Assembly: GCF_051195215.1 (NCBI RefSeq) | Contig: NZ_JBNAZM010000006.1 | Coordinates: forward strand, 99,921 to 163,920 | DNA length: 64,000 nt | DNA from: Arhodomonas sp051195215 | Lineage (GTDB): Bacteria; Pseudomonadota; Gammaproteobacteria; Nitrococcales; Nitrococcaceae | Reading direction: 5' to 3' | In this document: in pieces, positions 10,426 through 19,248 of the stretch | How positions within the stretch are numbered: the first letter of the stretch is position 1 | Layout of the letters: every line of letters starts with the position of its first letter | The notes under the pieces: generated by a model | Database searches by the model: none | What the model was told of the DNA's origin: nothing | The model's input: the letters and a program-made list of their open reading frames with translations, nothing else | Position numbers and translations under genes: made by a program

Positions 10426-12047
10426 TGCTGCGGCCCTCCCTCGCTGCTCGGGTTATCGCTGTCGCCGGGGTTGTCGGTGGCCGGGGCGGAACGTTCCGCA
10501 GCCGGGCGCAGATCCAGGTGCTCGTGGGCGACGTAGCCCTGGAGTCCCTTGACCAGGCTGTAGCAGAGGAACAGTAGCAGCAGGCAGAAAGGCAAGCCCG
10601 TGGTGATAGCCGCCGTCTGCAGTGCCACCAGGCCGCCGCCCCAGAGCAGGGCCGCCGCCACCACGCCCTCGGTGACCGCCCAGAAAATGCGCTGCACCAC
10701 CGGTGGGTCCTCGACCCCGCCGGCGGTGATGATATCGATCACCAGAGATCCGGAGTCCGAGGAGGTCACGAAGAACGTGATCACCACCAGGGTGGCGAGC
10801 AACGAGGTAATGGTCGAGAAGGGGAACTGCTCGAGGAAGAAGTACAGCGATTGCGGCAGATTCTCCTGCACCGCCTTGCCGATGCCACCGGCACCGAAGA
10901 CCTCGATCTGCAGCGCGCCGTCACCGAAGACGCTCAGCCACAGGAACGTTACCACGGTGGGCACCAGCAGCACGGCGATGATGAACTGCCGGATGGTGCG
11001 GCCCCGCGAGACGCGCGCGATGAACATGCCCACGAAGGGCGACCACGCGATCCACCAGCCCCAGTAGAACACCGTCCAGCCGTTCTGCCAGTCGCCGCCG
11101 GTATAGGTTTCGTTCCAGAACGAGAGGAAGAAGAAGTCGTCCAGGTAATTGCCCACGTTCTCCACGAAGCCGTTCAACATGAACAGCGTCGGCCCGCCGA
11201 TGAACACGAACAGCAACAGCAGCCCGGCGACGATGATGTTGAAGTTCGACAATCGCTTGATGCCGCCGCTGACCCCGAGCACCACCGAGACCGTGGCCAT
11301 GGCGGTGATGATGGCGATGAGCACGGTTTGCACGGCCGGGTTCTGCGGTAGCTCGAACAGGTGATTGAGCCCGGCATTGACCTGGCTGACCCCGAGGCCG
11401 AGGGAGGTCGCCACGCCGAACAGCGTCGCCACGGTGGCCAGTATGTCGATCAGGTTGCCCCAGAAGCCGTGGATCTTCTCGCCGAGAACCGGGTAGAACA
11501 GGGCGCGGATGGAAAGAGGGGCGCCGCGGTTATAGGCGAAGAACGCCAGGGCCAGGCCCATCAGCGTGTATACCGCCCACGGGTGCAGCCCCCAGTGCAG
11601 GAAGGTGGTGCGCATGGCGTCCTGGGCGGCCTGCGCGCTGCCGGGCTCGGCGCCGTGCGGCGGTGCCACGAGGTGATACATGGGCTCGGCGACGCCGTAG
11701 AACAGGAGTCCGATGCCCATGCCGGCGCTGAAGAGCATGGCGAACCAGGCGCCGATGGAAAACTCCGGCGTGGCGTCGTCGCCGCCGAGGCGTATTCGTC
11801 CCCACCGCGTGAACGCCAGGAAGATCACGAAGAACAGGAAGATGTTCATCGACAGCACGTACAGCCAGCCGGTGACGTTGGCGATCCACGCCTGGATCGC
11901 GCCGAAAGCACCCTGCATGGCGTCGAGGAAGACGAAGCTTGCGACGACGAACAGCAAAATGAGCCCGCCACCGATGAAGAATACGATGGGATTTAGATTT
12001 ATGAACTCGGAGCCGTCCTTGCCCTTGATGATCAGGTTCTGCTGCAT
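10422..12047 (-). CDS. BCCT-family betaine/carnitine/choline transporter
   Basis: The 541-residue protein has about twelve transmembrane segments and the family signature GWWIAWSPFVGMFIARVSRG, including the tryptophan box for trimethylammonium binding, plus the glycine-rich stretch AMLFSAGMGIGLLFYGVAEP. BCCT carriers import osmoprotectants with sodium or protons across the inner membrane. The ATG at 12047 has GGGAGGGAG upstream; the frame is open further upstream but without protein character. The acidic C-terminal tail (~40 residues) may sense osmolarity, as reported for other members, but that is inference. It is translationally coupled to the downstream binding protein. Confidence 0.92.
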   Translation of the reverse strand: MQQNLIIKGKDGSEFINLNPIVFFIGGGLILLFVVASFVFLDAMQGAFGAIQAWIANVTGWLYVLSMNIFLFFVIFLAFTRWGRIRLGGDDATPEFSIGAWFAMLFSAGMGIGLLFYGVAEPMYHLVAPPHGAEPGSAQAAQDAMRTTFLHWGLHPWAVYTLMGLALAFFAYNRGAPLSIRALFYPVLGEKIHGFWGNLIDILATVATLFGVATSLGLGVSQVNAGLNHLFELPQNPAVQTVLIAIITAMATVSVVLGVSGGIKRLSNFNIIVAGLLLLFVFIGGPTLFMLNGFVENVGNYLDDFFFLSFWNETYTGGDWQNGWTVFYWGWWIAWSPFVGMFIARVSRGRTIRQFIIAVLLVPTVVTFLWLSVFGDGALQIEVFGAGGIGKAVQENLPQSLYFFLEQFPFSTITSLLATLVVITFFVTSSDSGSLVIDIITAGGVEDPPVVQRIFWAVTEGVVAAALLWGGGLVALQTAAITTGLPFCLLLLFLCYSLVKGLQGYVAHEHLDLRPAAERSAPATDNPGDSDNPSSEGGPQQ

Positions 12048-12400
12048 GGCTCCCTCCCCCTCATGACGGTGATGGTATTCATTGTTGGCCCGATGGGCGT
12101 CGGGGTGTTCGGCGCAGGTTTCGATCGCGAGGACACGAAGTCCGGACGACGGAAAGGCAGCAAGGGCAGGGGCCGGAGGACTCCATGACCCTGCCTCACC
12201 GAGGACCGATGCGTTTCCCCGGACCAGAACGCCATGGCTTTGTCTTCGTTGCACTGCGAACGTCTGCAGGAGTATAGAAAACGTGGCGCGAACCGGCGAC
12301 AAGGACGGTGCACGGCATGGCGAACTGCCCCGTGCGACCGGGGTCCACAGGGTAATGACCGTTTACGCCGGACGTTACAGCGGGGCCGTGCGAGGTTCCC
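12048..12400 (-). promoter_or_regulatory. Gap upstream of BCCT gene with a possible -10 box
   Basis: This 353-bp gap separates the BCCT gene from the divergent lipoprotein gene and holds no convincing gene. Reading the minus strand, TATACT at 12276-12271 resembles a -10 box about 225 bp before the BCCT start, but no good -35 lies at the expected distance. A long leader or a stress sigma factor promoter would fit an osmolyte gene; both are guesses. Confidence 0.3.
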
Positions 12401-12979
12401 ATGGCGATGACCCATTCCCGGCACGCGTTGTATGTGACAGCGCGTGTGTTGTTGCTCGTCGTGTCCACCTTCGGTTCGGTCCACCTGCTGGGCTGTGCGG
12501 GCAGCGATGAGTCCATGCCGTGGGGCGAGGCCCCGTACGCTCAGGAGCATCCGGTGTATCTGCGCGAGGTGGCGCGCTATCAGCGTGAGCTCGAGGCACT
12601 CCGCCAGGCGCTCGATGCCCTGGAGCGCAACCGCGCCCTCTACATGGCGCGCGGTGACGAGAACCGCTGGACGCTCCACGGGTTACGGCGATTGCCCGGG
12701 TGGGATGCGGCTCTCGCCCGGCGGCGCGACGCCGCTCGCGAAGCCTACGAAGCGGCATGGGCGCGTTGGGCCACCCAGCGGATGGTGACGCTGCCGCTCG
12801 ATCTCAGCCGCCCTGCGCCGACCCCGCGAGCGGCCCGTCGTCACCTGTGGCACTACAATCTCGAACGGCTCCGACGCTGGGCAGCGTACTTGCGTGCCGA
12901 ACTGCTATACCGGGATATGGAGCTCGCAGTGATACGCGCGGACTACGGCCGATATGACCCCATCGGACAACGGCGGTGA
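12401..12979 (+). CDS. Hypothetical lipoprotein
   Basis: The 192-residue protein has an N-terminal hydrophobic segment and a lipobox ending at Cys32 (HLLGC), so it should be lipidated and membrane anchored. The rest is mostly helical and rich in Arg, Glu, Ala and Leu (REVARYQRELEALRQALDAL, then ALARRRDAAREAYEAAW), suggesting a coiled coil. I do not recognise the family. GAGG precedes the ATG at 12401; the ATG at 12407 is an alternative. It overlaps the following small membrane protein gene by 26 bp. Confidence 0.62.
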   Translation: MAMTHSRHALYVTARVLLLVVSTFGSVHLLGCAGSDESMPWGEAPYAQEHPVYLREVARYQRELEALRQALDALERNRALYMARGDENRWTLHGLRRLPGWDAALARRRDAAREAYEAAWARWATQRMVTLPLDLSRPAPTPRAARRHLWHYNLERLRRWAAYLRAELLYRDMELAVIRADYGRYDPIGQRR

Positions 12980-13178
12980 GCGTCCGCGGCGATCCCGCGC
13001 CAGCGACCCGTCGGCGAACACGCCCAGTCGTTTCGATGAGCTGCTCGGCAAGGCGGTGATCATTGGCTGCCTGCTGCTCTTCGCCCAGGTGGTCTGGGTG
13101 GGGATCCAGGGGGCGATCGACAGCCAGAAGGACCGTCCGAATGCCGCTCCCGAGAGCTCCGTGAGCGCCGATGAGTGA
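12954..13178 (+). CDS. Small single-pass membrane protein, hypothetical
   Basis: The 74-residue product has a charged N-terminus (~30 residues), one transmembrane helix (AVIIGCLLLFAQVVWVGIQGA) and a short acidic tail. It overlaps the upstream lipoprotein gene by 26 bp in another frame and ends 89 bp before the aminotransferase start. No family is recognised. Support is the membrane helix flanked by polar regions and the compact gene spacing. Confidence 0.5.
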   Translation: MTPSDNGGERPRRSRASDPSANTPSRFDELLGKAVIIGCLLLFAQVVWVGIQGAIDSQKDRPNAAPESSVSADE

Positions 13179-13267
13179 TCGTGACGGCGAACCGGCTGCT
13201 TCGGCGTCGTGTTCGCGCTAAGGTGGGACGTTGTCAGCATTCGCAGCGCAGTGTGAGCCAGCGACCC

Positions 13268-14428
13268 ATGCCTTTCCGACTTGCCGACCGGGTGAACCGG
13301 ATCCGTCCTTTTCACGTCATGGAGCTGTTGCGCCGGGCCCACGAGCTCGAGGCCGCCGGTGGTGACGTGGTGCACATGGAAATCGGCGAGCCCGATTTCC
13401 CTACCGCCAAGCCCGTGGTCGAGGCGGGCCGTCAGGCACTGACCGCGGGACGGACGCACTACCTGCCGGCGGCCGGACTGCCGGCCCTGCGTGAGGCCAT
13501 TGCCCGGCACTACGCCGACGATTACGGCGCGCACGTGCCGCCGGAGCGCATCTTCGTCACCCCGGGCGCGAGCGGGGCCCTGACCCTGGCCATGGCCCTC
13601 GTCGCCGGGCCCGGGGAGTCCGTATTGCTGCCGGACCCGGGGTATCCGTGCAACCGCAACTTCGTGGAGCTGGTCAACGCCGTGCCGCGGTTGGTTGCCG
13701 TGGGGCCGGAGGACGATTTCCAGTTGACTCCGGAGGCTGCCGAAGCCGCGATGGATGAGTCCACCGCGGGCATGCTCGTGGGTTCGCCGTCCAATCCCAC
13801 CGGTACGGTGGCCAGCGCCGGGGCCTTGTCGGGAATGGCGGAGCTGGCGGACCGGCACGGTCTGGCGCTGATGGTGGACGAGATTTACCACGGTCTCTAC
13901 TACGGCGACCGGCCGGCGAGCGCGAGCGTGCACGCGCCGCAATCGCTGATCGTGAACAGCTTCTCCAAGTACTTCGGCATGACCGGCTGGCGGCTCGGCT
14001 GGCTGGTGGTGCCGCCGGGCCTGGAGGGGGCGGCGGAGAAGCTCATTCAGAATCTCTACATCAACGCGTCGACGCCGGCACAATACGCCGCGCTCGCCTG
14101 CTTCACACCGCAAGCACGGGAGGTGTTCGCGGACAGGCGCGAGGCATTTCGCCAGCGCCGTGACTTCCTGTTGCCGGCGCTGCGCGAGATCGGATTCCGC
14201 ATCCCGGGAGAACCGGCGGGCGCGTTCTACCTCTATGCGGATGTGAGTGCGCTCGCCGACGATAGCGAGGCGCTCGCGCGGGCGTTGCTGGAGGAGTGTG
14301 CGGTGGCCGCGACCCCCGGGCTGGACTTCGAGCAGAGTGCCCCCGAGCGCCATCTGCGCTTCGCCTATACGACGTCCCTGGAGCGGCTGGAGACCGGCGT
14401 CGAGCGTATCGCGCAGTATCTGCGGTAG
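13268..14428 (+). CDS. PLP-dependent class I/II aminotransferase
   Basis: The 386-residue protein is a fold-type I aminotransferase. The Schiff-base lysine is Lys234 in SFSKYFGMTGWRLGW; SNPTGT, VDEIYHGLYYG and the C-terminal arginine region LRFAYTTSLE also fit. It resembles aspartate/alanine-type enzymes (AlaA/AspC-like) that transfer amino groups to 2-oxoglutarate, but the amino donor cannot be assigned. I start at the ATG at 13268 (MPFRLADRVNRI), because the upstream part of the open frame is basic and not family-like. It is convergent with cysZ, with a palindromic repeat between. Confidence 0.88.
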   Translation: MPFRLADRVNRIRPFHVMELLRRAHELEAAGGDVVHMEIGEPDFPTAKPVVEAGRQALTAGRTHYLPAAGLPALREAIARHYADDYGAHVPPERIFVTPGASGALTLAMALVAGPGESVLLPDPGYPCNRNFVELVNAVPRLVAVGPEDDFQLTPEAAEAAMDESTAGMLVGSPSNPTGTVASAGALSGMAELADRHGLALMVDEIYHGLYYGDRPASASVHAPQSLIVNSFSKYFGMTGWRLGWLVVPPGLEGAAEKLIQNLYINASTPAQYAALACFTPQAREVFADRREAFRQRRDFLLPALREIGFRIPGEPAGAFYLYADVSALADDSEALARALLEECAVAATPGLDFEQSAPERHLRFAYTTSLERLETGVERIAQYLR

Positions 14429-14504
14429 GGGAACGTTGAACACGATGCTGTGAGTCTGTTTCCGCGCCCGTGCCCGCGCCAGTCGGCGGCCACCGTCGGG
14501 GTAA

Positions 14505-14614
14505 GGTCCGGTGGCGGGCGTTGCGGCGGGAGACGCTGTGAATCCTTCCCTGGACGCTCGGATGCGGCCGTCCATGGCCGCATACGCTCCCGCCGCAACG
14601 CCCGCCACCGGACC
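14505..14614 (+). repeat. Palindromic repeat P1, conserved core with 28-bp arms
   Basis: Arms at 14505-14532 and 14587-14614 are perfect reverse complements over 28 bp. The 54-bp core carries TGTGAATCCTTCCCTGGACG and the inner hairpin TGCGGCCGTCCATGGCCGCA. The same core with other arms occurs at 29474, 29725 and 30003 (the last inverted). It lies between the convergent aminotransferase and cysZ genes, where its stem could also stop transcription from both sides. Short reading frames here are repeat translations. Confidence 0.85.
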
Positions 14615-14685
14615 AAGCACTTGCCGCGGCGTCTCCACGGACCTTCCCTGGACACCGAGTCCAGAACCCCAGAACCCGAAAAGTC

Positions 14686-15474
14686 CTACACCGCCGCCTC
14701 CTCCAACCGGTACTCCCGCAGGTCGCTGCGCAGCAGCGTGGCGGCAATCACCCCGGTGGGCATGACCAGCAGGTTCAGCACCGGAATAATGGTCATGGCC
14801 AGCAAACCCGCGCCGAGGCCCAGGTGCAGCAGGCGCCGGCGGCGGATGAGAATGCGCTGGTCGGCGAAACGCAGGCCATGATTGCCAAGGGGGTAGTCGC
14901 TGTATTCCAGCGCGATGATCCAGGCGCCGTAGACCGCCCAGGCCAGTGGCGCGATGACGTTGATCACCGGAATGAAGAACAGTAAGAGCAATGGTGCGCC
15001 CAGCAGCGCGAAATGGCCGATCTTGCGCAGCTCGTCGGTGACCGCCGTGGCGGTCTCCACGACCAGGCCGCCAGCGGCGACCTCCGGCGGCATGTGACCG
15101 GTGGCCCGATGCTCCACGCGCGCGGAGAGCATGCCGTTGAATGGCGAGCCGACGAGGTTGGCGACGGCGGTGAACGTGTAGAACATCAACACCGCGCCGG
15201 CGAGCACGAACAGCGGCCACAGCAGCCAGCGCAGTATCACCACCGCCACCGTGAGAGCGTCGCCGAGCCAGCCGCCGATGTCGATCTCCGACGCCCTCGG
15301 CAGCAGCCAGTCGAGTAGTGCCTGGTAATATTCCGCCCCGAGCCAGAAAAGGCCGGCGAAGACGACGATGTTAATGGCGATGGGCAGCACGACGAAACGC
15401 CGTAGGCCCGGTTCGGTGAGCAGTCCGAAGCCGCGGGGCACATAGCTGATGCCCCGCAGGAAATCGCCGATCAT
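14686..15474 (-). CDS. cysZ: CysZ-family membrane protein (sulfate uptake)
   Basis: The 262-residue protein matches CysZ/EI24 in length and hallmark segments (GLRRFVVLPIAINIVVF near the start; FTAVANLVGSPFNGMLSARVE; IPVINVIAPLAWAVYGAWIIALEYSDYPLGNHG). It has about four to five hydrophobic helices. CysZ forms an inner-membrane sulfate permease supplying cysteine synthesis. The ATG at 15474 is preceded by GGGAGG. No other sulfur gene is adjacent. Confidence 0.88.
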   Translation of the reverse strand: MIGDFLRGISYVPRGFGLLTEPGLRRFVVLPIAINIVVFAGLFWLGAEYYQALLDWLLPRASEIDIGGWLGDALTVAVVILRWLLWPLFVLAGAVLMFYTFTAVANLVGSPFNGMLSARVEHRATGHMPPEVAAGGLVVETATAVTDELRKIGHFALLGAPLLLLFFIPVINVIAPLAWAVYGAWIIALEYSDYPLGNHGLRFADQRILIRRRRLLHLGLGAGLLAMTIIPVLNLLVMPTGVIAATLLRSDLREYRLEEAAV

Positions 15475-15509
15475 GAACGCCTCCCTCAGTAGCAGAGCGG
15501 GGGGATTCT

Positions 15510-15537
15510 ACGTGGCGCACCCTCGGATGCGCCACGT
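15510..15537 (-). terminator. Hairpin between propeller lipoprotein gene and cysZ
   Basis: ACGTGGCGCA and TGCGCCACGT form a perfect 10-bp stem with an 8-base loop, 11 bp past the stop codon of the lipoprotein gene. There is no U-run, so it may be a weak terminator or 3' end stabiliser separating the two genes. Confidence 0.5.
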
Positions 15538-15547
15538 TGCCCGGCGA

Positions 15548-17125
15548 TCAGTCCTCACGCTCGACGGTGTCGATGCGATAGAGCGTCGTGCTGCCGCTGA
15601 TTTCGTTGCCCACCGCCAGCAGCGGGGCGTCCACCGGGCTCGCCGCCGCCGGGACGAAGACGATGCCTTCGGGGCCCAGGTCACCGGCGGTGCCGGCTTC
15701 CGGGTCGCCGCCGAGGTCGCGGTTGTTGACGTACTCGACGAAGCGCGGGGACTCGGGGTCGGTCACCTCGTAGACCATGATCCCGCCCATGCGCTCCAGA
15801 CCGATGAAGGCGTAGGTCGCGCCGTTGACCTCGCCCACGTCCAGTGCTTCAGGCTCGCTGCCCTTGTTGTCGCTGCGGCTGTCGCCGTCGTTCTCGTCGT
15901 TGTCATTGTTGAACGACTCGCCGTAGCGTGCCGCGGTGATACGGGCGAACTCGCTGCCGCTGTCGGCGACCAGGCCATCGTCCGACCAGATGGAGAATGA
16001 GCGCGCGCCGAAGGCATAGAGGGCGTCGTAGTCGCCGTCGCCATCGTCGTCGCCGAGCGTACTGGTGATCGTCAGCGGTCCGATGGCCGCCTGCACGCCG
16101 GCGGCGTTGGGGAACGCCGTCGGGTCGAGGGTCACGTCGCTGACCTCGGTCTCTTCATCGAACGCGTCGTATTCGCGGGCATCGCCTTCGTTGGCGGTGA
16201 TGACGTAGTCGGTGCCGTCGATGCGGAAACTCGCGACGGCGTCGGGTTGGTACAGGCCGAACACCGGGCGCTGCATGATGTTGACGCCGTCGTCGTCATT
16301 GCCGTCGATCTCGTTGCCCGGGAGGCTGTGATCCTTGGCCCCGAGGCCGCGGACCGCAGTGATGGCCGGCTCGGTGAGGTCGATCTCGGCGAGGGCGTTG
16401 TTCTCCTGCAGCGATACCCAGGCACGGTCGCCGTTCTCGGACACGGTGATGTATTCCGGCTCCAGATCCTCGGCCACGCTCGCGCCGGGGCCGAAAACTC
16501 GCGCGCCGGCGGCGCGCAGCTCGGCCTCTCGGCCATTGAAATCGTGAAAATCCAGGTGCGTGGCGGTTGCGGCGTTCACGCCCGCGCTCAGATCAATGAG
16601 GCTCACCGAGCCTTCCGGGTCGGTGGCATAGTCGTCGCTCGGCTCGCCTTCGTTGGCGACGAGTACATGCTGACCGTCCGGGGTGAACGTGACCATGTCC
16701 GGCAGCGCGCCCACGGTGACCGTGGTGATCAGTCCGAGATCGCCGGCATTGAAGAAGGCCACCTGGCCGTCGGCCTGTGCGTCGTCGGCCTCGATGGCGA
16801 CGGCGACGATGCCATTGGCGACGGCCACGCTGTTGGCGGAGGCGCCGATGGTGCCAGCGTCGATGGTGCCCACGCGTGTCGGCGCCGACGGGTCGGCGAT
16901 GTCGAGGACGTCGACACTGGCGGCATCGGCGTTGACCACGAACAGACGCTGGGTCCCGGGATCGTGGGCGACGATTTCCGCGGCGCCTTCATCGAAGATG
17001 CCGGTCTCGAATCGGCCCAGCTGCGACAGCCGGATGTCCTGCTCGCTGTCGTCGCTGGCCCCGCCGCAGGCGACCAGTGCCAGGCTGGCGGCGAGGCTCA
17101 GGGCGAGGGGTGTCGTGCGTGTCAT
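15548..17125 (-). CDS. Beta-propeller lipoprotein of the choice-of-anchor I type
   Basis: The 525-residue protein has a lipoprotein signal (LAASLALVAC, acylated Cys about residue 20) followed by a propeller-like body with blade motifs such as RLFVVNADAASVDVLDIAD and HVLVANEGEPSDDY, then SLPGNEIDGNDDDG and YVITANEGDAREYDAF. These resemble secreted phosphatase- or esterase-like proteins labelled choice-of-anchor I. Asp-rich loops (NNDNDENDGDSRSDNKGSE) may bind calcium and fit a salty habitat. GGGGGA precedes the ATG. A hairpin follows the gene, so it is probably monocistronic. The enzymatic role is unknown. Confidence 0.75.
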   Translation of the reverse strand: MTRTTPLALSLAASLALVACGGASDDSEQDIRLSQLGRFETGIFDEGAAEIVAHDPGTQRLFVVNADAASVDVLDIADPSAPTRVGTIDAGTIGASANSVAVANGIVAVAIEADDAQADGQVAFFNAGDLGLITTVTVGALPDMVTFTPDGQHVLVANEGEPSDDYATDPEGSVSLIDLSAGVNAATATHLDFHDFNGREAELRAAGARVFGPGASVAEDLEPEYITVSENGDRAWVSLQENNALAEIDLTEPAITAVRGLGAKDHSLPGNEIDGNDDDGVNIMQRPVFGLYQPDAVASFRIDGTDYVITANEGDAREYDAFDEETEVSDVTLDPTAFPNAAGVQAAIGPLTITSTLGDDDGDGDYDALYAFGARSFSIWSDDGLVADSGSEFARITAARYGESFNNDNDENDGDSRSDNKGSEPEALDVGEVNGATYAFIGLERMGGIMVYEVTDPESPRFVEYVNNRDLGGDPEAGTAGDLGPEGIVFVPAAASPVDAPLLAVGNEISGSTTLYRIDTVERED

Positions 17126-17246
17126 GGAGTTCCCCCATTGTTGTTGATATGTGCGGCGCGCCAGAGCCTGTGTGGCGCTCTTGACGCGTTCGTGACGGGT
17201 GCATGACAGGCGGGTGAAAGTGCATCCCTGCATGCGGCTGAGTGGG

Positions 17247-18083
17247 TTACGGCTGAAACGGTCGTGGCGTGAGCCCGAGTCGTTGCCACAGTACCCGATC
17301 GTCGGCGACCTGGTCCTGGGCGAGACGGTCGAGCATCCCGGGCCCCACGTCACCCGGGGCGACACGGAGAACGCCCCGCAGCAGCGGGGCGGGAACGGGA
17401 AGAGGCCGGATGGGCGGAACGGCCCCGGCGAGTATGCGTCGGATCATGGCGCCGAAGGTGAGCCGCTCGCCGCCGCCTATCTCCTGCAGGGACGCACCGG
17501 TATCCTCGGGCGCGGATACGAGCTGCCACAACGCCGCCGCCAGGTCGGCGGCGTGGAGTGGCTGGCGCAACCCCGTGGCCGCCATGGGCACTGGAAACAC
17601 GCGCAGCCGGCGGCCGATGCCGCGAACCCGTGGAATGATGCCCCGGCTGGGGTGGCCGTAAATCAGCGTCGGTCGCAGGATGCGGCAGGTGATGCCGTGA
17701 TGTTCGGCGCGGCCTTGAGCTGCCTGCTCACCGTGGGCGAGGCGCTCGGCCAGGCGACGCTCATGGGAGTCGGCCGTCCGGGCCTTGGTGCGTGCGCTGC
17801 TCGAAGAGACAGCGATGAGCGCCGCCGGCGGCGCATCCGCCAGCGCGTCGAGCAATGGGGGCAGCAGCCAGATGGGGGCCATGTGCAGCAGCACGCGGGC
17901 CGCCGGCAGGTCGCGCGGCGGGGTCTCCAGGTCCACCCCGCGCCAGGCGATGTTGGCCGGCAGCTCTGCGGGGCGCCGGCGGCCGATGGCCGTCACCGCG
18001 GCCGGATGCTCCGCCAGCGCTGCATTGAGGAACCATCCGGGCTGACTGTTGAGGCCGGTGACCAGCAGCGCCCGCGCGCTCAT
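17247..18083 (-). CDS. NAD-dependent epimerase/dehydratase-like protein
   Basis: The 278-residue protein has a Rossmann-type start (ARALLVTGLNSQPGWFLNAAL) and an extended-SDR body (VSSSSARTKAR, ILRPTLIYGHPSRGI). The glycine motif is degenerate (TGLNSQPG instead of TGxxGxxG) and the usual YxxxK is not obvious, so it may be an atypical or non-catalytic member. Its ATG overlaps the stop of the glycosyltransferase gene (ATGA), so both are translated together; a role in sugar or lipid-linked sugar modification is inferred. Confidence 0.7.
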   Translation of the reverse strand: MSARALLVTGLNSQPGWFLNAALAEHPAAVTAIGRRRPAELPANIAWRGVDLETPPRDLPAARVLLHMAPIWLLPPLLDALADAPPAALIAVSSSSARTKARTADSHERRLAERLAHGEQAAQGRAEHHGITCRILRPTLIYGHPSRGIIPRVRGIGRRLRVFPVPMAATGLRQPLHAADLAAALWQLVSAPEDTGASLQEIGGGERLTFGAMIRRILAGAVPPIRPLPVPAPLLRGVLRVAPGDVGPGMLDRLAQDQVADDRVLWQRLGLTPRPFQP

Positions 18084-19102
18084 GACCGCTGTGCCGCTGC
18101 GGTGACGCGGCGCAGACCCACCGCCGCAATGCGGGCGGTGGCGGCGACGCCGAAGCGGCCCCAGATGACGCCGCTGACCACCAGCGCGGCGATGCCCCGG
18201 CCGTGGAACTTGCGGAAGTAGCGAACCATGCCCAGGTGCTTGTACCAGAGCACCTTCAGTGGGGCGCGACGGCTGCATGCGCCCTGATGATGCACGGCGA
18301 TGGCGTCTGGCACGAAGCGGATGCGCCAGCCGCTGTCGCAGAAGCGCCGGCACCAGTCGAGATCCTCGCAGTGGAGGAAGTAGCCCTCATCGAGTGGGCC
18401 GACTTCGGCGCAGGCATCGCGCCGAGCGACCATGAGTGCGCCCGAGATCGCCCCGATCTCCACGGGCTCCTCCGGCAGGGGGCTACCGGTGAGGTTGAAA
18501 TCCCAGCGCCGGCCGAGCAGGCGGTGGAGGCCCAGCACACGGGCGAGCGTGTTGCCCGGCGTGGGCATTTGCCGGCGGCAGCCGCGCTGCTCGCTGCCGT
18601 CCGGGTTGAGTAGCAGCCCCCCGACCATGCCGGTGCGCTCGTCCGCCGCGTTGGCGAGCAGCGTGGCGAGCGTGTCGGGGCGGACGATGCAGTCCGGGTT
18701 GATAACCGCCACCCACGGCGCATCCGTCGCGCGCAACCCTTCGTTGACCGCCACCGCGAAACCGCCGTTGTCCCCGCGCCGGATCACGGTGAGCCGGTCA
18801 TCGCCGTCGCACGCGGTTTCGAGCGTGGCGAGGCTGTCGTCGTCCGAGGCGTTATCGACGACGACCACGTCGACGCGCAGCGCCGAGGCCAATAGCGCGC
18901 GCACGCATTCGGTGAGTAGGTCGCCGGCATTGTAGTTCACAACCACCGCCGTCAGCCGGGTGTCGGTCACCTGCGCCTTGGCCGGTGAAACCGCGGCAAT
19001 CACCGTTGCCGGCGGGCGACGGTGCGCCTGTGGCGCCCGTTCCCTGGCCTCGATGCTGCGAGTCAGCGTCTCTGCCCTGAGTGACACCGTCTCCGAGTTC
19101 AC
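18080..19102 (-). CDS. Family 2 glycosyltransferase (rhamnosyltransferase-like)
   Basis: The 340-residue protein carries a GT-A fold: LTAVVVNYNAGDLLTECVRAL, VVVDNASDDDS, GGFAVAVNEGLR, the DxD-type VINPDC, and GALMVARRDACAEVGPLDEGYF followed by HCEDLDWCRRF. This pattern is typical of rhamnosyltransferases acting on O-antigen or exopolysaccharide at the inner membrane face. The start is a GTG with AGGTGG upstream; the first ~45 residues are less conserved, so a later start is possible. It is divergent from the WecA-like gene and coupled to the epimerase-like gene. Confidence 0.85.
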   Translation of the reverse strand: MNSETVSLRAETLTRSIEARERAPQAHRRPPATVIAAVSPAKAQVTDTRLTAVVVNYNAGDLLTECVRALLASALRVDVVVVDNASDDDSLATLETACDGDDRLTVIRRGDNGGFAVAVNEGLRATDAPWVAVINPDCIVRPDTLATLLANAADERTGMVGGLLLNPDGSEQRGCRRQMPTPGNTLARVLGLHRLLGRRWDFNLTGSPLPEEPVEIGAISGALMVARRDACAEVGPLDEGYFLHCEDLDWCRRFCDSGWRIRFVPDAIAVHHQGACSRRAPLKVLWYKHLGMVRYFRKFHGRGIAALVVSGVIWGRFGVAATARIAAVGLRRVTAAAQRS

Positions 19103-19159
19103 ATACCACCTGCCGCCCGAGCGGCGGCGCCCCGCATCGATTGCCGCTCAATCGCGTTT

Positions 19160-19190
19160 TTGCGGCGCCGCCGACGTGAATCCGTAAAAT
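19160..19190 (+). promoter_or_regulatory. Possible promoter of the WecA-like gene
   Basis: TAAAAT at 19185-19190 fits a -10 box about 60 bp before the start codon; the best -35 candidate is TTGCGG at 19160-19165 with a 19-bp spacer, which is weak. The 146-bp gap is shared with the divergent glycosyltransferase gene. Confidence 0.3.
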
Positions 19191-19248
19191 ACGTAGTGTA
19201 GAGCAACGGCAACGGGCGTGGCGAGGCAATGCAGGCAAGGACAGGGCG

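Noticed and set aside
9346..10536. 396-residue plus-strand open frame
   Set aside because: It is antisense to the betaine-type binding protein with its clear signal peptide and fold motifs.
14636..14663. ACGGACCTTCCCTGGACACC, resembling the P-family core
   Set aside because: Only about 12 bases match and no arms pair around it; it may be a decayed remnant but cannot be supported.
12905..15220. 771-residue minus-strand open frame
   Set aside because: It runs opposite to the aminotransferase and out of frame through cysZ and repeat P1; no domain is recognisable.
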